The notes: generated by a model from the sequence alone, not told the origin. A stretch of 64,000 bases of DNA from Lota lota (GCA_026745465.1 JACYXH010000278.1:997478-1061477); one strand, 5' to 3'; numbered from the stretch's first letter, positions 1 to 45,143 are shown. Numbers and translations are program-made.

Positions 1-671
1 TACTGAGGAAGTAAATCCCACTCCTCTCTCTATGTAGGGACATGCTCTGTTTCCATTACAATTTGGTAAATATAAGTAAGGATGTATTGGAAAATGGATT
101 TGAAGGCTATGCAGAAGACATGACCTTGGCGTGTTCCTCTGTATGGTAATCACCCTGGTCGGATACCATATTCAGCGGTTATTGAATGAGTAGAGTGTGC
201 ATAGTTTGAGTTTTGTACATTACATTTTATGTGTACAGAGGATTATAGGCTCAGAGATGGATCTGTATCAGCTTCCACTGTCTATTGTGTTTAAAGAGTG
301 TATTTAAAGAAGCTAGGATCCTGGTCTCATGCAAAATCACTTCACGTCACATTCTCTCACTACCACTCTCCTTTAACTTTCTCTCGTTTTACCCTCTACC
401 TATACCACCGATCTGTCTCTCTCTCTCTCGCGCTCTCTCTCTCTCCCTCCCTATCATCTATCTTTCTTTCTCTAACATTGTATCCATCTTTAGTTTCTAA
501 AGCTATATCTCTCTACCATTCACTGTGCAAAAGTACAACTTTGTACAACGCATGACGATCAAATACATGTGAAAAATCGAACTAGACACATTCATTTATT
601 GTATGTGTGCGTGTGTGTTCAATGTGGTGATACGAACAAGCTGTTTTCTTTTACATTATACCTCATCCTAA

Positions 672-672
<1 letters not shown>

Positions 673-761
<89 letters not shown>
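673..761. repeat. (TG)n microsatellite
   Basis: About 44 uninterrupted TG units. The long Cys-Val reading frames across it are artefacts of the repeat. Confidence 0.98.
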
Positions 762-764
<3 letters not shown>

Positions 765-1170
765 CGTTAATTAACCACAGTGATATGAACAGTCTGTTTT
801 GTGTCACCTGGTCCTAAGTGTGAATGTGTGTGTGCACATGTGTCTGCACATGTGTGTGTGTGGTGTAATTAACCTCAGTCTGTTGTGTGTTACCTGGTCC
901 TAGGTAACTTTGCACCTGCTGATTAGAACAGCTGTTCTCCCAGAACAACATGGCCTGCTGGAATCCACGTGGGAACACCCTTCTATCGCCATCCTGCCTT
1001 CTTGCTCTCCCCTGCTGCTAGTGGCGTTGGCTCTACAGAGTTGGCATTATACAAGAGTTGGCATTATCCTCTCTGGGTTTTCCATTCAGCTGTCACGTTT
1101 CTGCCCCTGCATTCCTCACTTTCCTGGTTCAGTGGAGAGATGTGACTCTTAACCCTCCCTCTCCCTATTG

Positions 1171-1173
<3 letters not shown>

Positions 1174-1231
<58 letters not shown>

Positions 1232-1420
1232 TTTGTGTGTGCATGTGTGTGTGTGTTTGTGTGTGTGCATGCGTAAAAGTATGTGAGTGTGTATGCGTGT
1301 GTATATGAGTGTGTGGATGATAGGTATGTAGTTGTGTAGTTGTGTGTTTGTGTATGTGTGTGTATGTGTATACGCTTGTGTGTGTTTGTGTGTGTGTTAA
1401 TGCTTGTGCCTGTGTGAGTG
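1174..1420. repeat. (TG)n microsatellite with degenerate tail
   Basis: A pure TG run to about 1227 is followed by nearly 200 bp of interrupted TG-rich sequence (GTGTGTATG and GTTTGTG variants). Confidence 0.95.
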
Positions 1421-2524
1421 TGTTTTGCTCCACCATTTCAACACAGCTTATCTTGAGCTGAAGTTCTCTGAATGGCGGAATAAATCCTACATGGCCCCTG
1501 GGTCTATTCCAGCTGCTGTGTATCACTTACCTTCACACAGAAAATAGGCCCCAAGCAGGCATCGGAAATATCTGCTCTTCGGGCCCCTCACCCCCGCTTG
1601 TGTTATTTTAATAACCGAGCGGAAAATACTTAAACCGTATGACACATCATTCCGCTCATGCAAGCCACCTGTGGTCGGTCACATTGGGGGCCAATTGGGC
1701 CAGTGGGTGATGAGTAAAGGATTTTTGGGGTTGAGGGACAGATGTAGTGTTGGGCTGGACTGGATGTCACCATTGTTGCGCCGGTTAGCCATTTTTAACT
1801 TGCGTGGGCGTTGGAGCCAAAACGGGAGCCTCTGTGCGCTATGTTGTGGACGTCAGCTTATTCCCAGCTTTCTGTTCGCATGGCAACCGTTGCTAGGTTG
1901 CACAACAACCAACAACACCACTGCAGTCAGTGATAGCTCGTGTATTGTGTCTTTCCCCCCAGTTCGCTTGAATGTGGAGGTTAGGGGGTGGGACAAACAC
2001 CCGCCCGTAGAGGGTTTGTGATTGGCTGTTTTTGACCTCGTGTTCAAATGAGCATAGCAGCCTTTGAAGTTCAATGAACTCTTGAAGCGTTAATGTTCCA
2101 GGGTTTTTGAAACAGCAACAGCTGGTTGATTATTATGTGTTGTAGCTTCACCGGCGCAAATGATCTATAAGCCGCCTGCTGTCATAGGTCATTTGAATAC
2201 GAAGGCAGAGGAGGTAGCCAATTGCACCCCTGAATAGAATTGACCCTGCCCACCTCACCTGTTTGATCGAGTTCTAGGCCTTTTATGTAGTGCTTCTATA
2301 CTAACAGGTATCATTAAAATGATATTGTGTCAAGTGTGGACTTAACTGTCATTAGATAAGCGTTTCCATTGACAACCCCCTCGTTAAAAGCTGCACGGCA
2401 ACAAGCACCGGAGATATGATCGTCTATGTGTGGAACTGTCAGGCAGAGCTTTACCGGTGATAAAACAGAATAAGAATTAACAGGGTAAAATGTTTAACTT
2501 TTCTGTTTCTCTTTTTCCTGTCTG

Positions 2525-2560
<36 letters not shown>

Positions 2561-2700
2561 ATTTCTGTCTGTCTATCCCATCCATCTGTCTCTTTGTTGT
2601 TTTGTCTGTGTCTGCCTGTGTGTATGTTTGTGTGTGTGTCCGCCCAACCATCTGTGTCAATATCTGTTGGTGTGCCTGTGCGTCCCTGTCTGTACTCCAG

Positions 2701-34785
<32,085 letters not shown>

Positions 34786-35943
34786 GAATGAGGCTCACCC
34801 ACACCCTCTCTGGTGTTGACCCTCCAACCGCCAACACCACCGCCACCCCCACCCTGAGGGCCCTCTGTGTGCCAGTCCACAGGGGATGAAGATGTCCGTC
34901 CAGCACATTTCACTGTGAATATGTTTCCCCCTTGCAGCCAGTGACAGTGGAGGAGAAGGCTTCTCGCTGTGTGCTTGGTGGTCCCTCCCTCCCTCCCTCC
35001 CCCCCTTGTGGTCTCCTTTGCAGGTCAGCTGATGTCCGAATACCTTCAGCCATCTCCACCGCTGCGGAGGACCCTCTGAAGTGGGATTTTAACAGTGTGC
35101 TCCATGGCAGAGGGAGACAGAATCACCTCCTCCCCCTCCAACTCCTCCCTAGAGAAGGAGTCAGTCGGCTTGAATCAGACTCATGTCAAAAGATGGTACT
35201 TTATTCATCCCTGAGGGGGAATTGGGTAATGGGTACCAATCGTTTGTATACGGTACGCTACATGTCGGTGCATATCGTACAGTACTGTGCACTTCTACAA
35301 GTGGGTTATATCGGTATGGTTGTAAAGATCTGATCTCGTATCATCCCGCTTGAATGATTGTAAAAATAACAAGGATACTGGCGCTATATTTTATTTAATG
35401 CTATATTTGCATTTAAATTCTACTTGGAAGTTGTCGCTTGTGATCTGACTTTTCTATGCTGACTATTAGACTGTGGAAAGATTGCTTATTGACTGTTTAA
35501 TTAATTTCAGTAGTGGGTTTTTTTCTCGGAAAAGTGATGTGATTGTTTTCTTGTAAATATGTAAAGAGCTATTGATTTTTCGTTTGTTACAATAATGTTT
35601 TCATGCTGCGATGAACTTGCTTATGCATTTTAGAGAAAGGCTTATGCTGTCACTCCTCAATGTCATCAATAGAGTAAAGCCATGTATAGTTAAAATAGCT
35701 TGTTAAATTGCATAGTCATACTTATAACTGCTGCTTGTGTTCACATATTTGCAAATAAATGTATGCATGTTGTTCTCTCTGACATCAGTGGCATAATTGT
35801 CTGGATGTTGGGATTTATTTGATGTTCAGTCAACTGGTACATTGTTAATTTGTTGTTTTACCAGCAGTTGTTTTTTCTGACGCATTTATCCATTTCAACC
35901 AACACTGTCCTGTTCTTCCTAAGTTTTGTATTGGCTAAATAAA
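34786..35943 (+). other. pitpnc1: pitpnc1 3' UTR
   Basis: A GC-rich start turns AT-rich. Two AATAAA hexamers (35754-35759 and 35938-35943) mark likely alternative 3' ends. Confidence 0.7.
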
Positions 35944-36273
35944 AATATTGTTGATTCAGTTGCTTTGTGATGTAATACAAATGTTAAGTTTATTGTAAGT
36001 TAAATTAAATTAGTGCATTTATGACCTTGCTTCTGGGTCGTTTTCAAGCTCAAACATCATCGAAGCTTAAGCACACTATTTAGTATGCTAATATGCAATT
36101 CTGGACTCAGCCATAGAGACTGTATACAATTTATGAAAATGGGATACGTCCGGAAAGGAAGTCTGCCATTTTAAATTCCATAAAGTGGACACATTATTTA
36201 CAGATACATATTTTTATGATAACACTATTGTAATGTGGATCTTATGGGTGGGTTTTATTTTGAAAGGCTATAC

Positions 36274-36301
36274 CCGGAAGTCATATTAAGGCGTGACGTC
36301 A
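36274..36301 (+). promoter_or_regulatory. slc25a19: Candidate slc25a19 core promoter: ETS and CRE sites
   Basis: CCGGAAGT (36274-36281, ETS/GABPA type) and the full palindrome TGACGTCA (36294-36301, CREB/ATF type) lie just upstream of the presumed non-coding first exon, whose donor is at 36368. Both site types are frequent in promoters of nuclear genes for mitochondrial proteins. Confidence 0.6.
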
Positions 36302-36351
36302 AGTGTGATAGCTTCGTAAACGCTCGTTTCTCTTTATTAGGAACTTTCATT

Positions 36352-36366
36352 ATGGATTGTGTCTAA
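36352..36366 (+). other. Possible 4-codon upstream ORF of slc25a19
   Basis: ATG GAT TGT GTC TAA lies just before the GTGAGT donor of the presumed 5' UTR exon. It is real only if transcription starts upstream of it. Confidence 0.4.
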
Positions 36367-36699
36367 GGTGAGTTACTTCATGCAGGTGCTTCTGGACTAT
36401 ACTATCTAAATATCATGACTGTTTTCAGCGTACCCATTCATCTTTGTCACGCTTGGCTTTCTCAAAGTCCCTAACGTTAAACGGTCCACCCCCACGATTC
36501 AACCTTGTGTCAGTCCTCTGTTTACCTAGTTAAATAACTTGCATATGAACCAAACTTTTACATATACGGACAATACAAGAGCATTACGTTGAATTTCGAC
36601 CCCTTGGCATTTGACAATTGATCAAGTTCAGCTGTTTTTTTTTTTACCTGTATGTCTCACTTTAGTGTTCTTCTCCTAACGTTCATCAGTCGTGGGGAC

Positions 36700-37722
36700 A
36701 TGGTTGGTTTTGACCCCGGGGCTCCGGGCGTCGTCCTCTCTCCAGAAGAGGCAGTGCTAGCTGGGTCTGGCGCTGGGATGGTCACTCGAGCTCTCATCAA
36801 CCCGCTGGACGTCATCAAAATTAGGTTTCAGGTAAATGGAAGGCTTCACTGTTAACGCTTTAACCACATATAAACTGATTTCAAAGACATCTGTCACGGG
36901 GTCATTGATCACTGTTTAAATCAACAACAGCCAACCTTGACTCTTTTTGCAATAAGGTAATTTTTATTTAATAATTGCCTGCCATCTGAAACTGATAAGG
37001 CAATACAAAAGTAGTTTATAAACTGCTACATTTCTATGTGCAGAGATATGGACATAATCTGAAAGTGACTACAAAGACCATACCCTGTATTTATGACATA
37101 TGTATGATGATGGCAACGACATAACAAAATAATCTGTACTGTATGCAACTGATTATTCAGACAATAGATAGTTACGCCATGATGGAAATAAAATGAAATG
37201 ATTGAAAACAAAGCATTTATAACATCTCTCTTGTTTTATTACTCATTGTGTAATACACACTGTATAGCACATCACATACTCAACATTGCACAGCCTTCGT
37301 GATGACTATTCCTGGCTCTCTAAACAACAGCTGTTACCTTGCAATACACATGTATGTCAAATGTAACACTCCATCATCCTATATCTGGGGGACATAAACG
37401 TTGATCTTTTTCCAACTCATAATCCAAAAGTGTGATGAGCATGTTGTCCCCTGTTAGCTATTTGACATCATGTGGTTGCCTTTTTCTCTCTGCTCACAGC
37501 TCCAGATAGAGCGCGTGTCTTCCCTGCATCCTGAGGGGAAGTACAGGGGCCTGATCCAGGCCTCTCGCTGCATCCTGAGAGAGGAGGGCCTCCCGGCATT
37601 CTGGAAAGGACACTTCCCCGCCCAGCTCCTCTCTGTCAGCTTTGGGGCCGTTCAGGTAGCGCTTGGGTGTGTGTATGTGTGTGCGTGTGTATGCTATGAT
37701 ATCCTATAAAAAAACATAAAGC

Positions 37723-37761
<39 letters not shown>

Positions 37762-37820
37762 CCCATTATACCTCTTAGTTTATAGGGGTTTGTATACCAG
37801 GGATGTATACATAGGTATAG

Positions 37821-37909
<89 letters not shown>

Positions 37910-39630
37910 GGGATAGTCCAGTGGTTAGGGTGTATGACTTCCAGCCAAAAGGTTCTGGGTTCGTACCCAGTAGGTATCCTTGTTTAAGCTGCCTAACCCC
38001 TACCTGCTCAATAATGACATGTATTTGAAGAATCAAATCACTGTAAAATGACAATGGTAAAAGTGATTTCAATATTGTTCTGAGCTCTGACATTAGGTAT
38101 TGAGACAAAGCATGTCTTGCTATAAAATTGGTCACAAATAGTAAATTACTTCAACAATCACAGTATATACCTGTGATTGTATATTTTTTTCATACCCTAG
38201 TACTTCTCACAAATACAATTTGTGTGTCCCTCGCAGTTTACCAGCTTTGAATTTCTCACCAAAGCGGTGCACAAGTCTACGCCGTACGACAGCCAGACGG
38301 CAGGGATTCACTTCATCTGTGGAGGTCTGTCGGCCTGCTCTGCCACGGTGGTCTGCCAGCCCCTGGACACCCTGAGGACACGCTTCGCTGCCCAGGGAGA
38401 GCCCAAGGTGGGACAGGCCAAGCCCTAAGAGAACCATGATTTGAGTGGTTAAAATAGTGACCATACCCTAAACAATAACATGACCCATATTTTACCCTAA
38501 TGGTTGTGATTTTTTTTTTGTAAAGGTAGTGGTGCTTTTAGTGTTGGGTATCACTACCAATGCTAGTTCATCAGTTTATGCTTTTGAATACTTTTCAATT
38601 TAAACACGTAAAATAAAACAAAAATAAACTAGGCCATACCCTTTGTTGTGTGATCCGTTTTATACACATTGTTTGCGCCCGCTAAGGAACAATCATGGGT
38701 AACTCTCGGCCCAGTTTCGGTAGTACCGACATGTTTCCGTCGGTACCCAGGCCGAGATGCTATACAGGTGCTAACTGCTAAAAACTCCCTCTCATTGTCT
38801 AAGGTGTACCATAACCTGCGCCACGCCGTGTCCACCATGTATCGCACCAGCGGTCCGCTGTCATTTTACTATGGCCTGACTCCCACGTTGGTGGCGGTCT
38901 TCCCCTACGCCGGGCTACAGTTCTTTTTCTACAGACTCTTTGGTCAGCTTTTGCCGCCAAAATATGACGGCGGGAATTCAGGTGGTAAGTGATGGCTAAG
39001 AAACAGTTTAACAATAGAATCCAAATGTTTTATTGCCAGGTTTACACATTCTAGGATTTTTTAAGTTAAGATACAAATTAACTGAATATTAAATAAAGAT
39101 ATTAAATATGTATATTATTAAATATGTATAACAAATGTCATGTAATATAGCTGTATAAACATAATGTGGTATAACCATAACGGGACTACACTTATTGATT
39201 TTTTTTATTATAAAGTCTCGTGTGTGTGTGTGTGCGTGCGTACGTATGTGTGTGTTCGTGTGTTATTGAAGCCTTGTCATGACTGTTGTCCATCACAGGG
39301 AATCTGAGAAGCCTGCTGTGTGGCAGCGCTGCTGGCGTGCTCAGCAAGACCATCACGTACCCCTTTGACCTCTTCAAGAAGAGACTACAGGTGGGCGGCT
39401 TTGAGGAGGCCAGAGTTCACTTTGGACAGGTGAGCATGACGGCTACACTTCAAATGGTATTCATAAAAAATAAATAAAAATAAAAATGCAATGCAATGTG
39501 CTTCACTTGAAAATTGTACTTAATAAAATTGAAGAATATAAATGAAGTTAAATAAAATAATGACATTTATAGTGTTAATATGGCAAAACTAAGAATGAAC
39601 AACAGATCTGAAAATCTTTTAATAGGTTTT

Positions 39631-39680
<50 letters not shown>

Positions 39681-39930
39681 ACCATGGCTCTTAAACCAGA
39701 TGTGCAATCGTTTCACACCATCTCTTCTTTGATTGGTTCAGATTCGGCATTACCGGGGCTTCGTAGACTGTGTGGTACAGATAGGCAAAGAGGAAGGCCT
39801 CCGCGGGTTCTTCAAAGGCCTGTCGCCCAGCCTGGTGAAGGCTGCCTTCTCCACTGGCTTCACCTTCTTCTGGTACGAGTTGTTCCTCAATGCCATGCAA
39901 AACTTCAAGGAGAGGCGGAGGACTGAATAA
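36700..39930 (+). CDS. slc25a19: Mitochondrial thiamine pyrophosphate carrier SLC25A19
   Basis: Mitochondrial carrier-family protein of the inner membrane that imports thiamine pyrophosphate for matrix dehydrogenases. Coding exons 36700-36831, 37500-37655, 38237-38407, 38804-38984, 39299-39429 and 39742-39930 join in frame to 319 residues (human 320). The three carrier repeats each show the P-x-[DE]-x-x-[KR] signature: PLDVIK, PLDTLR and PFDLFK. The start MVGFDP matches human MVGYDP. An in-frame ATG at 36652 lies before a good acceptor (CAG at 36687-36689) and is probably intronic, so I chose 36700. A likely non-coding first exon ends at the GTGAGT donor at 36368. There is no cleavable presequence, as expected for the family. 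The intron before exon 3 holds two long TA tracts and a SINE. A candidate AATAAA lies at 40532. Confidence 0.96.
36832..37499. other. First slc25a19 coding-region intron
   Basis: No repeat or exon recognised; AT-rich. Confidence 0.5.
37727..37906. repeat. Two (TA)n tracts with a (TG)n between
   Basis: TA runs at 37727-37759 and 37839-37906 flank a 60-bp spacer and a (TG)9. They lie about 70 bp after the exon ending at 37655. Self-complementary TA tracts of this length can extrude as cruciforms. Confidence 0.95.
37915..38080 (+). mobile_element. tRNA-derived SINE
   Basis: The head has A-box-like TAGTCCAGTGGTTAGGG and B-box-like GGGTTCGTACCC, followed by the body CTAACCCCTACCTGCTCAAT. The body recurs at 42293-42630 (reverse) and 60925-61030. 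Confidence 0.75.
39634..39677. repeat. (TG)n microsatellite
   Basis: Lies 65 bp before the last slc25a19 exon. Confidence 0.97.
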
Positions 39931-40537
39931 CTTATCCCAAGACACTAGTATCTTATGCTGATATGCGCACATGTCCCCAGGCATTGGGACACGAGGAAAA
40001 GCAAAGATGGCCCAAAACACGCACAAAGGAACAGTGCACGTTGCTTGTGCTATGTTTGCACTGAGGTCACCCTCACTGGGTTTTATGGGGGTCAGCTGTA
40101 TAAATGTTGGTGCTTTTTATTTTTTTATTTTTTTTGTGTTTACATACAAACAGGGAACTGTAAGGTGTTGCTGGCTTCTCATTGAAGAGCAAGTGGTATT
40201 TATAGCTCTATGGTTTACCCAGGGTTTTTACTTGATATTTATTCATTTTAAATATACATATTTTGAACCAAACTTGTCTTTTAAGTGTGTCATATAACTC
40301 AATCATAACCCTTTCCAAAGGTAATGCACTTGTCAAAGACATTGGCATGCTTTCACTATTGTGTCAAGAAAGGTTTGGGTGTTAAATGGGAATCACACAA
40401 ATACACAAGTAATTATGTATTCGTTCTTTTCTGTTGGTTGTTATTGAGGTAAACTCCTTTAAAATATCAGAATAATTATCTCCCAAAAGATGCACTTAAA
40501 CCTCGACGTTTTTATTAAAATTAACTATTATAATAAA
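39931..40537 (+). other. slc25a19: slc25a19 3' UTR
   Basis: AT-rich, with a candidate AATAAA at 40532-40537. No stronger signal nearer the stop was noted. Confidence 0.5.
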
Positions 40538-40570
40538 CGTTTCATCGGTGGAAATAATTGAAATCATAAA

Positions 40571-40582
40571 TGCGCATGCGCA
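40571..40582. promoter_or_regulatory. mif4gd: Perfect NRF-1 palindrome, likely mif4gd promoter
   Basis: TGCGCATGCGCA matches the NRF-1 consensus in both halves. A GTGAGTAA donor follows at about 40680, so 40590-40680 could be a non-coding first exon of mif4gd. Confidence 0.6.
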
Positions 40583-40689
40583 CACAATGAAACCAGGAAC
40601 TGGTTAGCTAGGGCATATGTGTTTGTTCTTATACGAGGTTAAATGCCATAAAGGATTTCATTGTGTCCCGGATTGGAATGTGAGTAAAT

Positions 40690-41685
<996 letters not shown>

Positions 41686-41791
41686 ATAATAGCTTTTCTC
41701 AGGGAAATTGTTCATTGGTCTAAAATGCATAACAGTGTGTATACTGTATATTTATAGTGTTTAGACTGGATTGTAAGTTGATACCAAAAGA

Positions 41792-43721
41792 ATGGAAATG
41801 TCCGCCAAAGAAGACTACAAGATCCAGTCGTTTGACCCAGAAACTCAGAACCTGCTGAAAACAGCTCTCAAAGGTACTGCTATTATTCATAGAACTATCA
41901 GCAACGAAAGTTCAATATATTTACTTGAATACTCAACCATGTTGAAAATAGTTTAATACTTTTTTTTAAATTAATTTCTCTATTTTCTCTTGGCATTTTG
42001 TTTTTATTAAATTGTATAAATAAAATCTGAATTGTAAGCTGCTTTGGATAGAAGCTTCTAAGTGTCTAAATAATAGGAAACGTCTTTTTTCAGAACCAAG
42101 TTCAGTGGACCTGGAGAAGGTAGCTGATGTCATTGTGGACCAATCCCTGAAGGACCAGGTGTTCAGCAAAGAAGCGGGCCGCATCTGCTACACCATTGTA
42201 CAGGTCCATCCTTCTTTTTTTATGACACCAAGTACTTCATGGAACAGAGTAAAAGCTAATTTGTTGGTTGATGGTCAATATATTGAATAATTTTAGCAGA
42301 CGCTTATTTTATCCAAAGTGACTTGCATTGAATACAGATACAGGTTATTAAGGACCAGGTAGGGTGGTTATACAGTGAACTCAAATACAAGTTATTAAGG
42401 CGAAGGTAGGGGTTTAGACAGTGAATTCAGATACAGGTTATTAAGGAGCAGGTAAGGAAGTTAGACAGTGAATTCAGATGCAGGTTATTAAGGAGAAGGT
42501 ACGGGGTTAGACAGTGAATTCAGATACAGGTAATTAAGAAGCAGGTAGGGGGTTTGTAATCACCCAATCTCGTTAAAACTGGGTTAGTTGTAAGCACTAG
42601 GGCCACTGGGCTTTTGACATTAAAGAAACCTCCCAACCACTACGACTCTTTACACCAAAGTCGTTGTTTACCTCCAGACTGACTTGTCTCTCTCTGTCCT
42701 CCCTTTGTCCATCCAGGCAGAGGTCAAGCAGAATAATGGCAGCGTGTTCAGGAGACGGCTGCTAACGCGCCTCCAGCAGGAGTTCACGGTACGAGAGGAG
42801 ATCAGAGCACACTCGCTGCAGGAGTGGGTGTGCTACGTTACCTTCATCTGCAATATCTTTGACTACCTCAAGGTACGGGCCATTTTTATGGGACTAATAA
42901 ACTGTCTAATCTATCTATATATTCACTTTGTCTAACCTATCCTTTGTGAACAGCTGAACAACATGCCCATGGTGGCTCTGGTGCATCCTGTGTTGAGACG
43001 GTCTCATGGTGTTTTCTGTGTCTGATAGCATTTGATCTTGGGTCGTTCAGGTGAACAACATGCCCATGGTGGCTCTGGTGCATCCTGTGTACGACTGTCT
43101 CCTGAGGCTGGCCCAGCCTGATGCCCTGCTGAACGAGGAGGAGGTCAGTGTGCTGGCTCAGCTTTGGGTGTCGTAGAAGTGGAGTCGGTCCCCTGTTGTC
43201 CATAGTTGGGAATTCCAGGTTGCGAGATGAATGTCCTCGCCAGAATTTTGAGACAATGTGCAAACAAATAAGTGATGCATTTACTTGGATGTTAATCTCT
43301 AAACCTAAAATATTTTTGATTCCTTTAGATAATCTACACTCTATCCAGTTGTTTTTTGCTTGTAACTTCTTTGTAGTTTTGTAGATTGAGGGGTCTTTGT
43401 GTGCCCCTAACTGTTGAGCACAGCGCTCCTTTGGGGAAAAACAAAAGTCAGCTTGGAGCCCATTCCGGTCTGCTCCTGTGTTCCCCTCCCAAGGTAGACT
43501 GCCTGGTGCTGCAGCTGCACCGCATAGGGGACCAGTTGGAGAAGGTGAACGGCCAGCGCATGGATGAGCTCTTCTTCCTGCTGAGGGACGGCTTCCTGCT
43601 GCAGGAGTCCATCGGCTCCATGGCCCGCCTGCTCCTGCTGGAGATGCTGGAGTTCAGGGCGGGCGGCTGGAAGCTCAGCAGCACGGCCAACAAGTACTAC
43701 TACAGCGAGCTGAGCGACTGA
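41792..43721 (+). CDS. mif4gd: MIF4G domain-containing protein (SLIP1)
   Basis: Small MIF4G HEAT-repeat adaptor. The mammalian homologue (SLIP1) links the histone stem-loop binding protein to translation initiation factors. Exons 41792-41873, 42094-42203, 42717-42872, 43051-43143 and 43494-43721 join to 222 residues, the human length. Landmarks are YKIQSFDPETQNLLKTALK, VCYVTFICNIFDYLK, VNNMPMVALVHPVYDCL and the end NKYYYSELSD. Two in-frame ATGs start the ORF (41792 and 41798); I took the first. Most of exon 4 is partly duplicated about 100 bp upstream of itself (see 42955-43090). The second intron carries a minus-strand SINE with an expanded inner repeat. The 3' UTR runs about 1.7 kb to AATAAA at 45394 and contains a 349-bp miniature transposon. 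Confidence 0.96.
42293..42630 (-). mobile_element. SINE with expanded internal repeat
   Basis: On the minus strand it ends with the L2-like tail (CACTTTGGATAAAATAAGCG). The body unit CTAACCCCTACCTGCTCCTT is repeated as five 46-47 bp units between 42330 and 42545. The head toward 42630 is weak. Confidence 0.7.
42955..43090 (+). repeat. Partial duplication of mif4gd exon 4 with acceptor-like AG
   Basis: A 39-bp stretch starting TGAACAACATGCCCATGG occurs at 42955-42993 and again, 97 bp later, inside the real exon (43052-43090). The upstream copy also has CAG directly before it, but its frame soon meets TGA. Confidence 0.95.
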
Positions 43722-44281
43722 GGCGCCAGTGGGCCAAGGGCGCCCGATTCAGCCAGCCAATGCTAGGATTGCAGCCACTCGGCGCCACGGCTAACAGAGA
43801 GAGAGACACACGAAAGGACCAGAGACTTCCTCTGACTTGATGCGTTATACGACATACAAAGACGGAGAGACACAGATGGTGAGAGTAGGAGATGGAGAGG
43901 AAAGACTTCCTCAGTTCCTATTCCTTTGTCCATGCTGATTGGGACCAAGCTCATTTGATTGACAGCTACTCATTCTGTTAAATCCGATTGTTGGCCAAAT
44001 GAAACAAACTGTACTATTTGAAATAGGGTTTAGCAGAGCGTGTCACTGCACAGTGGTGTGACGAGTGTGGTTGTAATGAGGTAGTGAATCACAATATGTT
44101 GAAGGTATGGAGCCCAGAGAAAATACACGTTTCTTTAAAGCTGGTTCTATCTTGTTGGCAGTCCAGTCTTGGTGAACATTCAGATTTTTTTTTCATCCTT
44201 TGATAATATATTTAATCAGAAATAGCTTTGATAGACATTCCACTCAGGTACATCAGTACGTTTCAGCATCTGCTGTTTTAA

Positions 44282-44630
44282 AGTCGCAATGTGTAAGATT
44301 GAGCCCCTCCCAGTTAGTAGACGGGAGACCTTCAGAATTAAAGAAAACTCAGTAACAATGTTCTATCCACTGGCTTTACAACGCAAACTAGCGTAGCTTG
44401 GCTGGCTATGTGGTGGTGTGGAAGGGGTTTTGGGAGTGTCGATAATACGATTTTTGTTAACAAAAAGAGAGGTACGGACTGGCCAGCATTTTTTATATAT
44501 ATATATATATAAATCTGTTATGATTTTATTTTATTGATAACATTATTTAAATCACTATCGATCAGCATTGACTAGATATGTCCAGGTTACTTTAAGCTAC
44601 GAGCTAGTTGGAATGTTACACATTGCGACT
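44282..44630. mobile_element. 349-bp MITE with TTAA flanks
   Basis: The 15-bp perfect terminal inverted repeats AGTCGCAATGTGTAA are flanked by TTAA on both sides (44278-44281 and 44631-44634). No ORF. The TTAA target fits a piggyBac-type origin, but the terminal bases are not the classic CCC. Confidence 0.8.
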
Positions 44631-45071
44631 TTAATAGTTTGTTTTGTTGAACCTGTCTTTTAGTTTGCATTGAACTTTGACAAATGACTAAAGTTACAGT
44701 TGTACTAGATTGCTTTCAAAAGGAAATCTGTGTGTAGCAAGTTTTTAATTTTTCCTTGAAACCAGATACATTTGTTACAATAGCAAATACCTGACAGATT
44801 TTTTTATCTACTTTTTTTAAACAGTTATTGCTTGTACAGATTTTTCTAATCAAACCAGCAGATCTAGCCAGATGTTATTATTAGCATTATTTCGGTTATA
44901 GATTATCAGGGTTCATATTTGTCCTTTCTCATCAAAGTGCCAACGTGATCTACACCAATGCATTCAATGCAGACAATTATATTTCTCTAGGTGTCCATAA
45001 CTTCTGAAGAGAATACAACAATCAAGTTAGAATAGGTATAGTATTTTCTTGATTTTACTCTGGTTCATTTA

Positions 45072-45076
<5 letters not shown>

Positions 45077-45140
<64 letters not shown>
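45077..45140. repeat. (TA)n microsatellite
   Basis: About 32 TA units in the mif4gd 3' UTR. Confidence 0.97.

Positions 45141-45143
<3 letters not shown>

Larger units (their letters stand above)
1..2700. other. pitpnc1 intron upstream of first visible exon
   Basis: No exon is recognisable. The stretch holds two large (TG)n tracts. Around the first tract is an old three-copy repeat with the core GATATGAACAGTCTGTTTT-n-CCTGGTCCTA at about 627-672, 780-815 and 877-903. Otherwise it looks unique. Confidence 0.6.

Noticed and set aside
569-807. Long Cys-Val and His-Thr reading frames over TG/CA tracts (also near 1200, 24200, 41600 and 62000)
   Set aside because: A TG repeat is open in all frames, so these frames carry no protein evidence.
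36652-36699. Upstream in-frame ATG for slc25a19
   Set aside because: A good acceptor at 36687-36689 and alignment with human MVGYDP favour 36700.
42961-43026. Extra coding exon in mif4gd
   Set aside because: It duplicates exon 4 and its frame ends in TGA; adding it would break the protein.
43448-43693. Minus-strand ORF opposite the last mif4gd exon
   Set aside because: Antisense shadow of a GC-rich coding exon.
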